From Hyphomicrobiales bacterium (GTDB lineage: Bacteria > Pseudomonadota > Alphaproteobacteria > Rhizobiales > Xanthobacteraceae): a stretch of DNA of 14,243 bases. Location: positions 1 through 14,243 of the forward strand of contig JACQDO010000136.1 in NCBI GenBank assembly GCA_016201085.1. Direction: 5' to 3'. The notes under the pieces were generated by a model that did not search any database, was not told the origin of the DNA, and saw nothing but the letters and a program-made list of their open reading frames with translations. Position numbers and translations under genes: made by a program. Shown here in pieces: positions 7,698-13,994 of this stretch (position 1 is the stretch's first letter; the number at the start of each line of letters is the position of its first letter).

Positions 7698-8156
7698 ATG
7701 CGGATCGCCCTCTACGAGCCCGACATACCGCAGAATACCGGCACGATTCTGCGCACCTGCGCCTGCCTGGGCCTTGAAGCCCATATCATCGAGCCGGCCG
7801 GCTTCCCGGTCACCGACCGCGCCTTCCGCCGGGCCGGCATGGATTACCTCGACCGGGTCGCCATCATCCGGCACGGCTCGTTCGCCGCTTTCGAGGACTG
7901 GCGCGCCCGTGAACGGCTGGCCCTGGTGTTGCTGACTACCGGCGCGACCCGCAGCTATCTCGATCACACGTTCCGCGACGACCAGGTGCTGCTGTTCGGC
8001 CGCGAGAGCGCCGGCGTGCCGGAGGCGGTGCACCAGGCGGCCGATGCCCGCATCTGCATCCCGATGCGCCATGGCTTGCGCTCGCTCAATATCGCGGTGG
8101 CGGTGGCGATGGTGGCGGGCGAGGCGATCAGGCAGACGGGCAACTTCGGGCGGTAA
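7698..8156 (+). CDS. trmL: tRNA (cytidine(34)-2'-O)-methyltransferase
   Basis: SPOUT-class enzyme that 2'-O-methylates the wobble nucleotide (C34 or cmnm5U34) of leucine tRNAs using S-adenosylmethionine. The 152 residues are the usual length. The N-terminal motif RIALYEPDIPQNTGTILRTC (2-21) is typical. The knotted SAM-binding region contains VLLFGRESAGVPEAV (97-111) and IPMRHGLRSLNIAVAVAM (121-138). The ATG at 7698 is chosen because it places MRIALYEP at the start, as in homologues; a TTG nine codons upstream is less likely. It is followed by a toxin-antitoxin pair and then hemF on the same strand, with only 15 bp from its stop to the toxin operator. Confidence 0.95.
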   Translation: MRIALYEPDIPQNTGTILRTCACLGLEAHIIEPAGFPVTDRAFRRAGMDYLDRVAIIRHGSFAAFEDWRARERLALVLLTTGATRSYLDHTFRDDQVLLFGRESAGVPEAVHQAADARICIPMRHGLRSLNIAVAVAMVAGEAIRQTGNFGR

Positions 8157-8171
8157 CGGCCTTGCAAGAAT

Positions 8172-8192
8172 TGTATATTATGCCAATATACA
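8172..8192 (+). promoter_or_regulatory. Perfect inverted repeat, probable toxin-antitoxin operator
   Basis: TGTATATT (8172-8179) and AATATACA (8185-8192) form a perfect 8-bp inverted repeat around ATGCC. It is strikingly AT-rich against its surroundings and ends 3 nt before the toxin ATG. TTGCAA (8162-8167) followed after 17 nt by AATATA (8185-8190) is a possible promoter overlapping it. BrnT/BrnA-type pairs repress themselves through their antitoxin, so binding by the downstream ribbon-helix-helix protein is the natural reading, but it is inferred. Confidence 0.6.
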
Positions 8193-8195
8193 GAA

Positions 8196-8498
8196 ATGAT
8201 TGATTTTGGCGCGATTGTCGGCTTCGACTGGGATGACGGCAATATTCAAAAAAGCGCCGAAAAACATGGCGTGAGTCCGCTCGAAGCCGAACAGGTCTTC
8301 GTTGACCCGCGCCTGCTGATCCTGACCGACGACGACCACAGCGGAGATGAAATTCGCTTCCACGCTTACGGACAATCGGCCGCCGGTCGCCTGTTACTCG
8401 TGAGCTTCACGCTTCGTCAGAGCGAAACGATGATCCGAATCATTTCCGCCCGCAACATGAGCCGAAGGGAGCGACAACGCTATGCCGAAGAAACTTAA
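8196..8498 (+). CDS. brnT: BrnT family ribonuclease toxin
   Basis: Predicted RelE-like mRNA-cleaving toxin of the BrnT (formerly DUF497) family, cytoplasmic, neutralised by the antitoxin encoded next. The 100 residues are family length. Typical elements are FDWDD (10-14), EKHGVSPLEAEQVFVDP (22-38), the basic [16 protein letters not shown] near the C-terminus (81-96), and a central GRLLLVSFT strand. The start ATG at 8196 has no Shine-Dalgarno sequence: the AT-rich inverted repeat ends only 3 nt before it, so translation may be leaderless or nearly so. It overlaps the antitoxin gene by 17 bp. The pair lies between trmL and hemF, both ordinary housekeeping genes, which suggests insertion. Confidence 0.92.
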   Translation: MIDFGAIVGFDWDDGNIQKSAEKHGVSPLEAEQVFVDPRLLILTDDDHSGDEIRFHAYGQSAAGRLLLVSFTLRQSETMIRIISARNMSRRERQRYAEET

Positions 8499-8748
8499 GC
8501 GAGTGCCCCGTTTCCGCAATGAGGCGGAAGAACGGGCATTTTGGGAAAGCCACGACACTGCCGATTACTTTGATTTGAGCAAAGCGCAGCGCGTGCGGTT
8601 TCCCAATCTCAAGCTGTCGACCACCGCGATATCCTTGCGGCTGCCGCAAGGTACGCTCGATCGCATCAAGGTCGCCGCCAACAAGCGTGACGTGCCCTAC
8701 CAGTCGCTGATCAAGGTCTGGCTGGCGGAGAAACTGGACGCCGAATGA
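8482..8748 (+). CDS. CopG-type (BrnA-like) antitoxin
   Basis: Predicted antitoxin of the CopG_antitoxin family that would bind the BrnT toxin and repress the shared promoter. It has 88 residues. The N-terminal part ([23 protein letters not shown], 9-31, in which the residues after the EERAFWE core are strongly conserved) is the typical toxin-binding region. The C-terminal part (about 47-86, [20 protein letters not shown] then [18 protein letters not shown]) is a ribbon-helix-helix DNA-binding fold. A GAAGGGAG ribosome-binding site lies 10 nt before the ATG, inside the toxin gene. Its stop codon overlaps the hemF start codon by 4 bp (ATGA). It could be named brnA, but it differs from the founding BrnA type, so no symbol is given. 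Confidence 0.9.
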   Translation: MPKKLKRVPRFRNEAEERAFWESHDTADYFDLSKAQRVRFPNLKLSTTAISLRLPQGTLDRIKVAANKRDVPYQSLIKVWLAEKLDAE

Positions 8749-9653
8749 ACCAAGTGAGTACGCGCAACCCCGCTGAAATCGAAACCCACAAGACCCGCGC
8801 GCGCGCCTGGTTCGAGGCGCTGCGCGACGATATCTGCGCGGCGCTGGAGGCCGTGGAAGATGCACTGCCGGCGAACGCCCCGCTTGGGCAGAGCACACCC
8901 GGCCACTTCCTGCGTACGCCCTGGAGCCGCACCGATCACACCGGCCAACCGGGCGGCGGCGGCGTGATGTCGCTGATGCGCGGGCGCGTGTTCGAGAAAG
9001 TCGGCGTTCATTGCTCGACCGTGTTCGGCGAATTCGCGCCGGAATTCCGCAAGGAAATCCCCGGCGCCAGCGACGATCCGCGCTTCTGGGCTTCCGGCAT
9101 TTCGCTGATCGCGCATCCGCAGAATCCGCATGTGCCGGCCGTACACATGAACGCCCGTCATGTCGTCACCGGCAAGGCCTGGTTCGGCGGCGGCGCCGAC
9201 CTGACGCCCGTGCTTGACAAGCGCCGCACGCAGACCGACCCGGACACGCTTGCCTTCCATGCCGCCATGCGCGCCGCCTGCGATGGGCACAAGGCGGTGG
9301 CGCCCTACGACAAATACAAGAAATGGTGCGACGACTATTTCTTCCTCAAGCACCGCAACGAGATGCGCGGCATCGGCGGGATTTTCTACGACTATCTGGA
9401 GAGCGATTGGGAGGCGGCGTTCGCCTTCACGCAGGACGTCGGCCGCGCTTTCCGCCGCGTCTATCCCGAGCTGGTGACAAAGAATTTCACGACGCCCTGG
9501 AGCGAGGCCGAGCGCGACGAGCAACTGGTGCGCCGCGGCCGCTATGTCGAGTTCAACCTGCTGTACGACCGCGGCACCATCTTCGGCCTGCGCACCGGCG
9601 GCAATGTCGAGTCGATCCTCTCCTCGATGCCGCCAGTGGTGAAGTGGCCGTGA
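8745..9653 (+). CDS. hemF: Oxygen-dependent coproporphyrinogen-III oxidase
   Basis: Converts coproporphyrinogen III to protoporphyrinogen IX with O2, a late cytoplasmic step of haem synthesis. The 302 residues are full length. Family signatures are [16 protein letters not shown] (124-139), [10 protein letters not shown] (146-155), [16 protein letters not shown] (202-217) and [18 protein letters not shown] (265-282). The ATG overlaps the antitoxin stop by 4 bp. The nearest Shine-Dalgarno candidate, GGAG at 8727-8730, is 14 nt away, which is too far to be ideal, so translation may rely on coupling to the antitoxin. A GTG three codons downstream is an alternative start. No separate promoter is visible, so hemF probably depends on readthrough from trmL or on the toxin-antitoxin promoter. 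The haem it helps make is used by cytochromes b and c1 encoded nearby. Confidence 0.96.
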   Translation: MNQVSTRNPAEIETHKTRARAWFEALRDDICAALEAVEDALPANAPLGQSTPGHFLRTPWSRTDHTGQPGGGGVMSLMRGRVFEKVGVHCSTVFGEFAPEFRKEIPGASDDPRFWASGISLIAHPQNPHVPAVHMNARHVVTGKAWFGGGADLTPVLDKRRTQTDPDTLAFHAAMRAACDGHKAVAPYDKYKKWCDDYFFLKHRNEMRGIGGIFYDYLESDWEAAFAFTQDVGRAFRRVYPELVTKNFTTPWSEAERDEQLVRRGRYVEFNLLYDRGTIFGLRTGGNVESILSSMPPVVKWP

Positions 9654-9700
9654 CCTCATGGTGAGGAGGCCGCGAAGCGGCCGTCTCGAACCATGAGGTC
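9652..9700. repeat. Palindromic intergenic repeat 1
   Basis: GACCTCATGG (9652-9661) is perfectly repeated in inverted form as CCATGAGGTC (9691-9700). An inner perfect stem, GGCCGC/GCGGCC, has a GAA loop (9668-9682). It begins inside the hemF stop codon. Such hairpins are abundant interspersed repeats in Bradyrhizobium-like genomes and may act as transcript-end structures. Confidence 0.75.
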
Positions 9701-9708
9701 GTCCCGGG

Positions 9709-9755
9709 CCTCATCCTTCGAGACGCATCGCTTCGCGATGCTCCTCAGGACGAGG
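9709..9755. repeat. Palindromic intergenic repeat 2
   Basis: An imperfect long hairpin from CCTCATCCTTCGAG to CTCAGGACGAGG, with a perfect inner stem GCATCGC/GCGATGC around TTC. It ends 1 bp before the TSUP permease stop codon. It belongs to the same general class of interspersed palindromes as its neighbour but has a different sequence. Confidence 0.7.
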
Positions 9756-9756
9756 A

Positions 9757-10515
9757 TCAGCGTAGCGCCGCCGTAACCATCACGATCCCGCCCAGCAGCA
9801 CCACAACGTCGAGGATGGCGCCGTGCACATGCAGCGGCATGCGCTCGACGAAGGCCTTGGCCAGGAACGCGCCCGGCAGCGCCACGATGCCGATCAGCAG
9901 CGCGAAGGCGACGACCTGCGCGGTGAGCACGCCGGACAGCCCGAATACCGAAGTCTTGACGATGCCGATGACGATCGAGATCGCCGCGTCGGTGGCGATG
10001 ACGCCGGCGCCTTCGACGCCCGCCGCCATCAGCAGCGACAGCAGGATCACGCCCGAGCCGGCGGTGCCGCCGACCACCACGCCATAGCCAAGCGCGCCCG
10101 CCGCCAGCCCGCCGTCGCCGAACTTCACGCCGTGATGTTTGAGCAGGCGGCGCAGCGGCACGCTGAGGATGAGCATCGCGCCGATCACCAGCGCGGCGCC
10201 GGCGCCGGACAGATGCGTATAGCCCCAGGCGCCGAGCACGCAGGTCGGCACCGCGGCCAAGAGCACGATGCCGGCGCGCCGCCAGTCGGCATAGCGCAGG
10301 AAAGCCGCGAGCCGGCTCGAATTATTGAACAGCGCCGAGATCGCGATGATCGGCACCACCGGCTCGGCGCCCACCAGCGGCACCAGCACCAGCGGCATCA
10401 GCGCGCCGGTGCCGTAGCCCGACACGCCACCGACGATGGAGGCGAACAGCGCCACGCCGGCGACCAGCGCGAGCTGCCAGAGCGAGATGTCGGCGAAGCC
10501 GGTAAGAATTTGCAT
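9757..10515 (-). CDS. TauE/SafE (TSUP) family membrane permease
   Basis: Predicted inner-membrane transporter of the TSUP family; members export or import sulfite, sulfoacetate and other organic anions, and the substrate here cannot be told. The 252 residues are almost entirely hydrophobic, with about eight membrane helices. The family's internal duplication is visible: GGVSGYGTGALMPLVLV (29-45) in the first half corresponds to GGTAGSGVILLSLLMAAG (149-166) in the second. The start ATG follows the DM13 stop codon with no base between (TGA then ATG), so the two genes are translated from one message and may work together. The 3' end abuts a palindromic repeat. Confidence 0.9.
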   Translation of the reverse strand: MQILTGFADISLWQLALVAGVALFASIVGGVSGYGTGALMPLVLVPLVGAEPVVPIIAISALFNNSSRLAAFLRYADWRRAGIVLLAAVPTCVLGAWGYTHLSGAGAALVIGAMLILSVPLRRLLKHHGVKFGDGGLAAGALGYGVVVGGTAGSGVILLSLLMAAGVEGAGVIATDAAISIVIGIVKTSVFGLSGVLTAQVVAFALLIGIVALPGAFLAKAFVERMPLHVHGAILDVVVLLGGIVMVTAALR

Positions 10516-11049
10516 TCAGTGCGCGGGGGTCAGATCCGCCGGCGAGATCAGCACGCTGAAGCGCTCGCACCAGATCACCACGCTCGGATAGTTCTTCAGA
10601 TCGACGCCGGCGGGAATCGCGTAGCGCTGGCTGCCCTTGAAGGCGCGCAAGCCGCCGAGATCGATGAACATCGTATCCTTCACCGCCGCGGCGTCGCGAA
10701 TATTCGCCTTCGGTACCAGATAGACGTGGAAGGCCGGCCCCGGCCCCACTTCGAAATCCGGCTCCAGGAACACGGTGCGCTCATAGACGCTGACCTTGCC
10801 GCGTCCCCAGTGCACCGGATCGGACGGGTTGGCGTGGATGAAGGTGCCGGTGGCGACCGCCGCGGCGGCGGCCTGCTTCGGCGCAACGATGGGCGCCGAT
10901 GTCGCTACATCGGCTTGCGTGAGTTGTTCCATGGCCGGCGGCGGCGGAAACACGAACGGAAAGAAAAAGAACCCGAGCGCGACACCGAAGCCGGTGCCGA
11001 GGATGCCGCCGAGCAAAAAGATCGCCAACCCGCGCCAGAACGTACGCAT
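10516..11049 (-). CDS. Membrane-anchored DM13 domain protein
   Basis: The 177-residue protein has an N-terminal membrane segment (about 7-35, rich in Gly and Phe), a Pro/Ala-rich linker (about 35-67), then a DM13 domain (about 68-172) that should face the periplasm. The DM13 signature elements GTFIHANPSDPVHWGRGKV, EPDFEVGPGPAFHVYL and RAFKGSQRYAIPAGVDL are all present. The near-invariant cysteine is Cys161 in VVIWCERFSVL. DM13 domains have been proposed to take part in redox or electron-transfer reactions; this is not proven for bacterial members. The ATG at 11049 is chosen because AGGGG lies 8 nt upstream and the membrane anchor then starts the protein; the in-frame extension upstream is arginine-rich and looks non-coding. 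It is the first gene of a pair with the TSUP permease. Confidence 0.9.
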   Translation of the reverse strand: MRTFWRGLAIFLLGGILGTGFGVALGFFFFPFVFPPPPAMEQLTQADVATSAPIVAPKQAAAAAVATGTFIHANPSDPVHWGRGKVSVYERTVFLEPDFEVGPGPAFHVYLVPKANIRDAAAVKDTMFIDLGGLRAFKGSQRYAIPAGVDLKNYPSVVIWCERFSVLISPADLTPAH

Positions 11050-11500
11050 CTCTATTTCCCCTATCGATCGAGCATAGTGGGGCTTGCAACGGTCGTCACG
11101 CCGGCGACGACGCAGGTAATCGGCAGCGCGTAGCCGTCGCAAGATGAACCGATCTTATCGCTCGGCAATTCGCACCAGCTTTCACCCCGTCACGTCGACC
11201 GCCTTGAGACAGCGGCGCGACAGCTCGCGATTGCTCTGGTGCCGATGAGTCCGCTTTGACCTCGGGCCGGAGCACGGCTTTTCAACAGGGCGCGTCCTTT
11301 GTGGTAATTAACTACCTTCAATGTGTGGCGGGTCTGCAACAATCCCTGATAAGTTGCGTTCACTGTACGATACAGCATTGAAGCGTGAGCGGGAGTCGGC
11401 TCAATTGATTAATCTGGATTAAGGGCTGGAGAGCGGGGCGGGGCCCCTTCTCCATTCGGTGGTGCACAGCCTGGGATATGGCTGGCAGAAGGAGGAGAAA
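11050..11500. other. 451-bp divergent intergenic region
   Basis: No convincing gene or tRNA is seen. The stretch from about 11290 is more AT-rich than its surroundings. It holds several symmetric sites: a near-palindrome GGTAATTAACTACC (11303-11316, 12 of 14 positions symmetric), CTGTA-CGA-TACAG (11363-11375), TCAATTGA (11401-11408) and a GC-rich hairpin at 11428-11453. TTGAC at 11256-11260 is a possible -35 box without a good -10. The promoters of the outer-membrane protein (+) and the DM13 gene (-) must lie here, but I cannot place them reliably. Confidence 0.4.
11428..11453 (+). promoter_or_regulatory. GC-rich hairpin in the outer-membrane protein leader
   Basis: GGAGA (11428-11432) pairs with TCTCC (11449-11453), and GGGG (11435-11438) with CCCC (11444-11447), around a 5-nt loop. 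It lies 47 nt before the start codon and has no T-run, so it is a leader structure rather than a terminator. A role in mRNA stability or translation control is a guess. Confidence 0.4.
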
Positions 11501-12241
11501 ATGCGTCGTCTCGTCATTGGATTGTTAGGCGCGGCCGCCATGAGCGTTGCGGCAAACGCCGCCGACATGCCGGTCAAGGCGCCAATCGTCAAGGCTCCGG
11601 TTGCAGTGCCGTTCAGTTGGGCTGGTTTCTACGCCGGCCTCAATGCCGGATATGTATGGGGCCGTTCCACCCAGACAGATATAACGGGTTACAATCTAGC
11701 CGATTCGACGATCGGCTATAATCCGCGTGGATTCCAGGGCGGTGGCCATTTCGGTTACAATTGGCAATTCAACCAGTTCGTCTTGGGCATCGAGGGCGAG
11801 ATTGGCGGCTTTAGCTGGAATAAGAGCGCGCAATACGGTCCTTATATTGGCGTCCGTGGAGCGAACGACAGTGTCGCCAGCACATCGAATGGCGTGTTCG
11901 GCGTCATTGCCGGCAGGGCGGGCGTAGCCTTCGATAACGTCCTGCTGTTCGCAAAAGGCGGCGGCATTTTCACCAGTGTGAAGAACTCGTTCATCGATAC
12001 CGATCCGACCGGGATCACACTAACATCCGGTACCGATACGAAAAACCGTAATGGCTGGACTGTTGGCGGCGGTTTGGAATATGCCTTCAATAGAAATTGG
12101 GCGGTTCGCATCGAATATGCCCACTACGGGTTCGGCACTGTCAACCACACTGCAATCGGCTCCAATGGCGTGGCCTACACGTTCAGTCACTCGTTGTCGG
12201 CAGATAGTGTTCGCGGCGGTGTGACCTATCTGTTCCACTAG
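11501..12241 (+). CDS. Outer-membrane beta-barrel protein (Omp25/Omp31-like)
   Basis: Predicted porin-like or structural outer-membrane protein of the family often called outer-membrane immunogenic or opacity-family protein in Hyphomicrobiales. It has 246 residues. A signal peptide (1-20, ANA cleavage site) is followed by the typical DMPVKAPIVKAP linker, then FSWAGFYAGLNAGYVWG, which begins the barrel. Alternating aromatic/Gly strands follow (FQGGGHFGYNWQFNQFVLG, GWTVGGGLEYAFNRNWAVRI), ending in VRGGVTYLFH. The last residue is His, not the usual terminal Phe. The ATG at 11501 is preceded by GGAGG (11491-11495); an upstream in-frame start would hide the signal peptide. It has a lower GC content than its neighbours, as is common for such surface proteins. 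Confidence 0.93.
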   Translation: MRRLVIGLLGAAAMSVAANAADMPVKAPIVKAPVAVPFSWAGFYAGLNAGYVWGRSTQTDITGYNLADSTIGYNPRGFQGGGHFGYNWQFNQFVLGIEGEIGGFSWNKSAQYGPYIGVRGANDSVASTSNGVFGVIAGRAGVAFDNVLLFAKGGGIFTSVKNSFIDTDPTGITLTSGTDTKNRNGWTVGGGLEYAFNRNWAVRIEYAHYGFGTVNHTAIGSNGVAYTFSHSLSADSVRGGVTYLFH

Positions 12242-12263
12242 CCACAGCGATCAAGCAATCTAG

Positions 12264-12299
12264 AAAGCCCCAGGCATCTCGCCCGGGGCTTTTTCTTTT
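12264..12299 (+). terminator. Rho-independent terminator of the outer-membrane protein gene
   Basis: AAAGCCCC (12264-12271) pairs with GGGGCTTT (12285-12292), and the stem can extend inward by three more pairs after one mismatch. TTTTTCTTTT follows (12290-12299). It lies 22 bp after the stop codon. On the other strand a short TTTCT follows the hairpin, so it may also end the convergent CCA gene transcript. Confidence 0.9.
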
Positions 12300-12311
12300 A
12301 AACCCGGTGTA

Positions 12312-13577
12312 TCATTTTTTTTCGATTACGATCGCATCGGCGATCTTGTCAAGCGCATCCGCATCGCTCGGAAATCCGGCCTTGATCCAGGCCGCTTCCG
12401 CCACGGCAAGCGCCGCTCCCAGCGCCGGGCCCTTGGCGACGCCGCGCTTGATGAAGTCGGCGGCCTTGAGCGGAAACACCGGCGCGCTCCAACGTTGCGG
12501 CAGGCTCGCCAGCGCGCGCCATCCGGCATCGTTGGCCGATTCATCCGAGCGCGCCCAGCCGAGCAGCGCGTGGTCGGTATATTGCTGCGGACCCAACCGA
12601 TACAGCAGCGCGCGCGTGGCCGGCTCGCCCAAGCGCGACGATATGCGCCGCCAGCCCTCCGCCATCGAGGCCAGCCGCTCATGTTCGGCGTTGAACAGCC
12701 GCAGCTTCTGCCACAGGCGCTCGGCATCCTCGGCCACCACGACGGCAAGCGCGCCGAGCCGGCGCACCGGATCGGCGGCCTGCCCGATCGCCACTTCCAC
12801 CTTGGCCATGTTCTCGAACGCGGCCAGATGGCTCACGCCGCCGAGCACGCGCAGCGCCAGGCCCGCGTCGGTCATGGAAACAAGCGTCGGCACCGCGTGC
12901 GGCGCCACCACCAGCTTCATGATCTCCATGCGCACGCGCTCGCGCGAGAGCTGATCGAGCCCGTCGCGGCCGGCGATGCAGGCGGCGAGCCCTTCCCGGT
13001 CGGGATGATCGCTGGTGCCGTAGGCGGCGTGGAAACGGAAGAAGCGCAAAATGCGCAGGTAGTCCTCGGCGATGCGCTTATGCGGATCGCCGATGAAGCG
13101 CACGCGCCGCGCCGCCAGATCGGCCTGCCCGCCGACATAATCGTACACCGCGCCGTCGCGCGTCACCGACAGCGCGTTGATGGTGAAATCGCGCCGCTCG
13201 GCGTCCGCCCGCCAGTCGCGGCCGAAGGCGACCTTGGCGTGGCGGCCATAGGTTTCCACGTCCTGGCGCAGCGTGGTGACCTCGAACGGATGCTTGTCGA
13301 TGACGACGGTAATGGTGCCGTGTTCGATGCCGGTCGGCACCGCTTTGAAGCCGGCCGCCGTCACGCGCCGCACCACCTCCTCGGGGACCGCGGTGGTGGC
13401 GACGTCGATCTCGTGGATCGGCATATCGATCAGCGCATTGCGCACCGCGCCGCCGACCACGCGCGCCTGTTCGCCGTCGCAATCGAGCACTTCCAGCAGA
13501 CGCGGCAGCGCGCCGCCCGCGAGCCAGGCCGCGTCGCGCAGGCTGCGATCCGTCCGGCCGGCCTGCGGCGACGTCAC
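12312..13577 (-). CDS. cca: CCA tRNA nucleotidyltransferase
   Basis: Class II nucleotidyltransferase/poly(A) polymerase-family enzyme that builds or repairs the 3' CCA end of tRNAs. It has 421 residues. The catalytic head has VVGGAVRNALID (40-51) and EIDVATT (56-62), then RRDFTINAL (128-136) and RIAEDYLRILRFFRF (168-182). The first acidic residue of the usual DxD metal-binding pair is Glu56 here, with Asp58 retained. The C-terminal half is helical and alanine-rich, fitting the tRNA-binding body. The start is a GTG at 13577 that overlaps the upstream DUF6111 stop by 4 bp (GTGA), which supports coupled translation. CCA-adding versus poly(A) activity cannot be separated with certainty from sequence, but a member in this context is normally CCA-adding. 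Confidence 0.94.
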   Translation of the reverse strand: MTSPQAGRTDRSLRDAAWLAGGALPRLLEVLDCDGEQARVVGGAVRNALIDMPIHEIDVATTAVPEEVVRRVTAAGFKAVPTGIEHGTITVVIDKHPFEVTTLRQDVETYGRHAKVAFGRDWRADAERRDFTINALSVTRDGAVYDYVGGQADLAARRVRFIGDPHKRIAEDYLRILRFFRFHAAYGTSDHPDREGLAACIAGRDGLDQLSRERVRMEIMKLVVAPHAVPTLVSMTDAGLALRVLGGVSHLAAFENMAKVEVAIGQAADPVRRLGALAVVVAEDAERLWQKLRLFNAEHERLASMAEGWRRISSRLGEPATRALLYRLGPQQYTDHALLGWARSDESANDAGWRALASLPQRWSAPVFPLKAADFIKRGVAKGPALGAALAVAEAAWIKAGFPSDADALDKIADAIVIEKK

Positions 13578-13837
13578 TTGGTCTGCCCCGGCACGAATTT
13601 GCCGTCTTCCATATGCGCCGGCACATAAGTCGTGCCGACCGGCGCGCCGCTATAATTGGCGAAATAGACGAAGCTGCCGACCATCAGCACGAGCGCGGCG
13701 ATGACCAGCCAGGCGATGCGCGACAGCGGCCAGGAGTCCGGATGCATGACGCCGGCCTTGGTCGCCCACAGGAACACGCCGTACAGCACGAACGGCATCA
13801 GGAACAGGATGACTTCGGTGGCGACCGGGCGGATCAT
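13574..13837 (-). CDS. DUF6111 family small membrane protein
   Basis: Small inner-membrane protein of 87 residues, function unknown. Two hydrophobic segments are seen: about 7-24 (VILFLMPFVLYGVFLWAT) and about 36-57 (RIAWLVIAALVLMVGSFVYF). A short hydrophilic tail, GTTYVPAHMEDGKFVPGQTK, follows and is a recognisable feature of the family. The ATG at 13837 is chosen because GGAG lies 7 nt upstream and it places the first membrane segment at the N-terminus; the upstream in-frame extension falls in a palindromic repeat. It overlaps cca by 4 bp and follows a NUDIX gene, a gene order seen in other alphaproteobacteria. Confidence 0.85.
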   Translation of the reverse strand: MIRPVATEVILFLMPFVLYGVFLWATKAGVMHPDSWPLSRIAWLVIAALVLMVGSFVYFANYSGAPVGTTYVPAHMEDGKFVPGQTK

Positions 13838-13848
13838 TTTTCTTCTCC

Positions 13849-13967
13849 ATCCCTCCCCCGAAGGGGGAGGGTGGTCAGCGAAGCTGACCGGGTGGGGGCG
13901 CACTCAACGTAACCCCACCCGTCCGCTCGCTGCGCTCGCGTCCACCCTCCCCTTGCAGGGGAGGGAT
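13849..13967. repeat. Composite palindromic intergenic element, 119 bp
   Basis: The ends are perfect 10-bp inverted repeats, ATCCCTCCCC (13849-13858) and GGGGAGGGAT (13958-13967). Inside are four perfect hairpins: CCCTCCCCC/GGGGGAGGG (13851-13871, loop GAA), GGTCAGC/GCTGACC (13873-13889, loop GAA), GGGTGGGG/CCCCACCC (13890-13920) and CCCTCCCC/GGGGAGGG (13945-13965). It resembles interspersed elements common in Hyphomicrobiales and has no coding capacity. It lies between the NUDIX gene and the DUF6111 ribosome-binding site. Confidence 0.8.
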
Positions 13968-13994
13968 TAAGAAAACAGGTCGCGCGGCACCGCC

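Noticed and set aside
9823..11133. A 436-codon + strand frame opposite the TSUP and DM13 genes
   Set aside because: Its product is dominated by His, Arg, Asp and Gln with no recognisable domain, and it is antisense to two well-supported genes.
11110..11290. A tRNA or structured RNA gene in the region upstream of the outer-membrane protein
   Set aside because: No T-arm consensus, acceptor stem pairing or CCA end could be found.
11190..11378. A 62-codon - strand frame in the 451-bp intergenic region
   Set aside because: No ribosome-binding site, no recognisable features and odd composition; treated as chance.
12495..13628. A 377-codon + strand frame opposite cca
   Set aside because: Antisense shadow with low-complexity composition; cca on the other strand has all family motifs.
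13838..13970. Possible CRISPR-like array from repeated GC-rich motifs
   Set aside because: The repeats are inverted hairpin arms of different sequence, not regularly spaced direct repeats with unique spacers.
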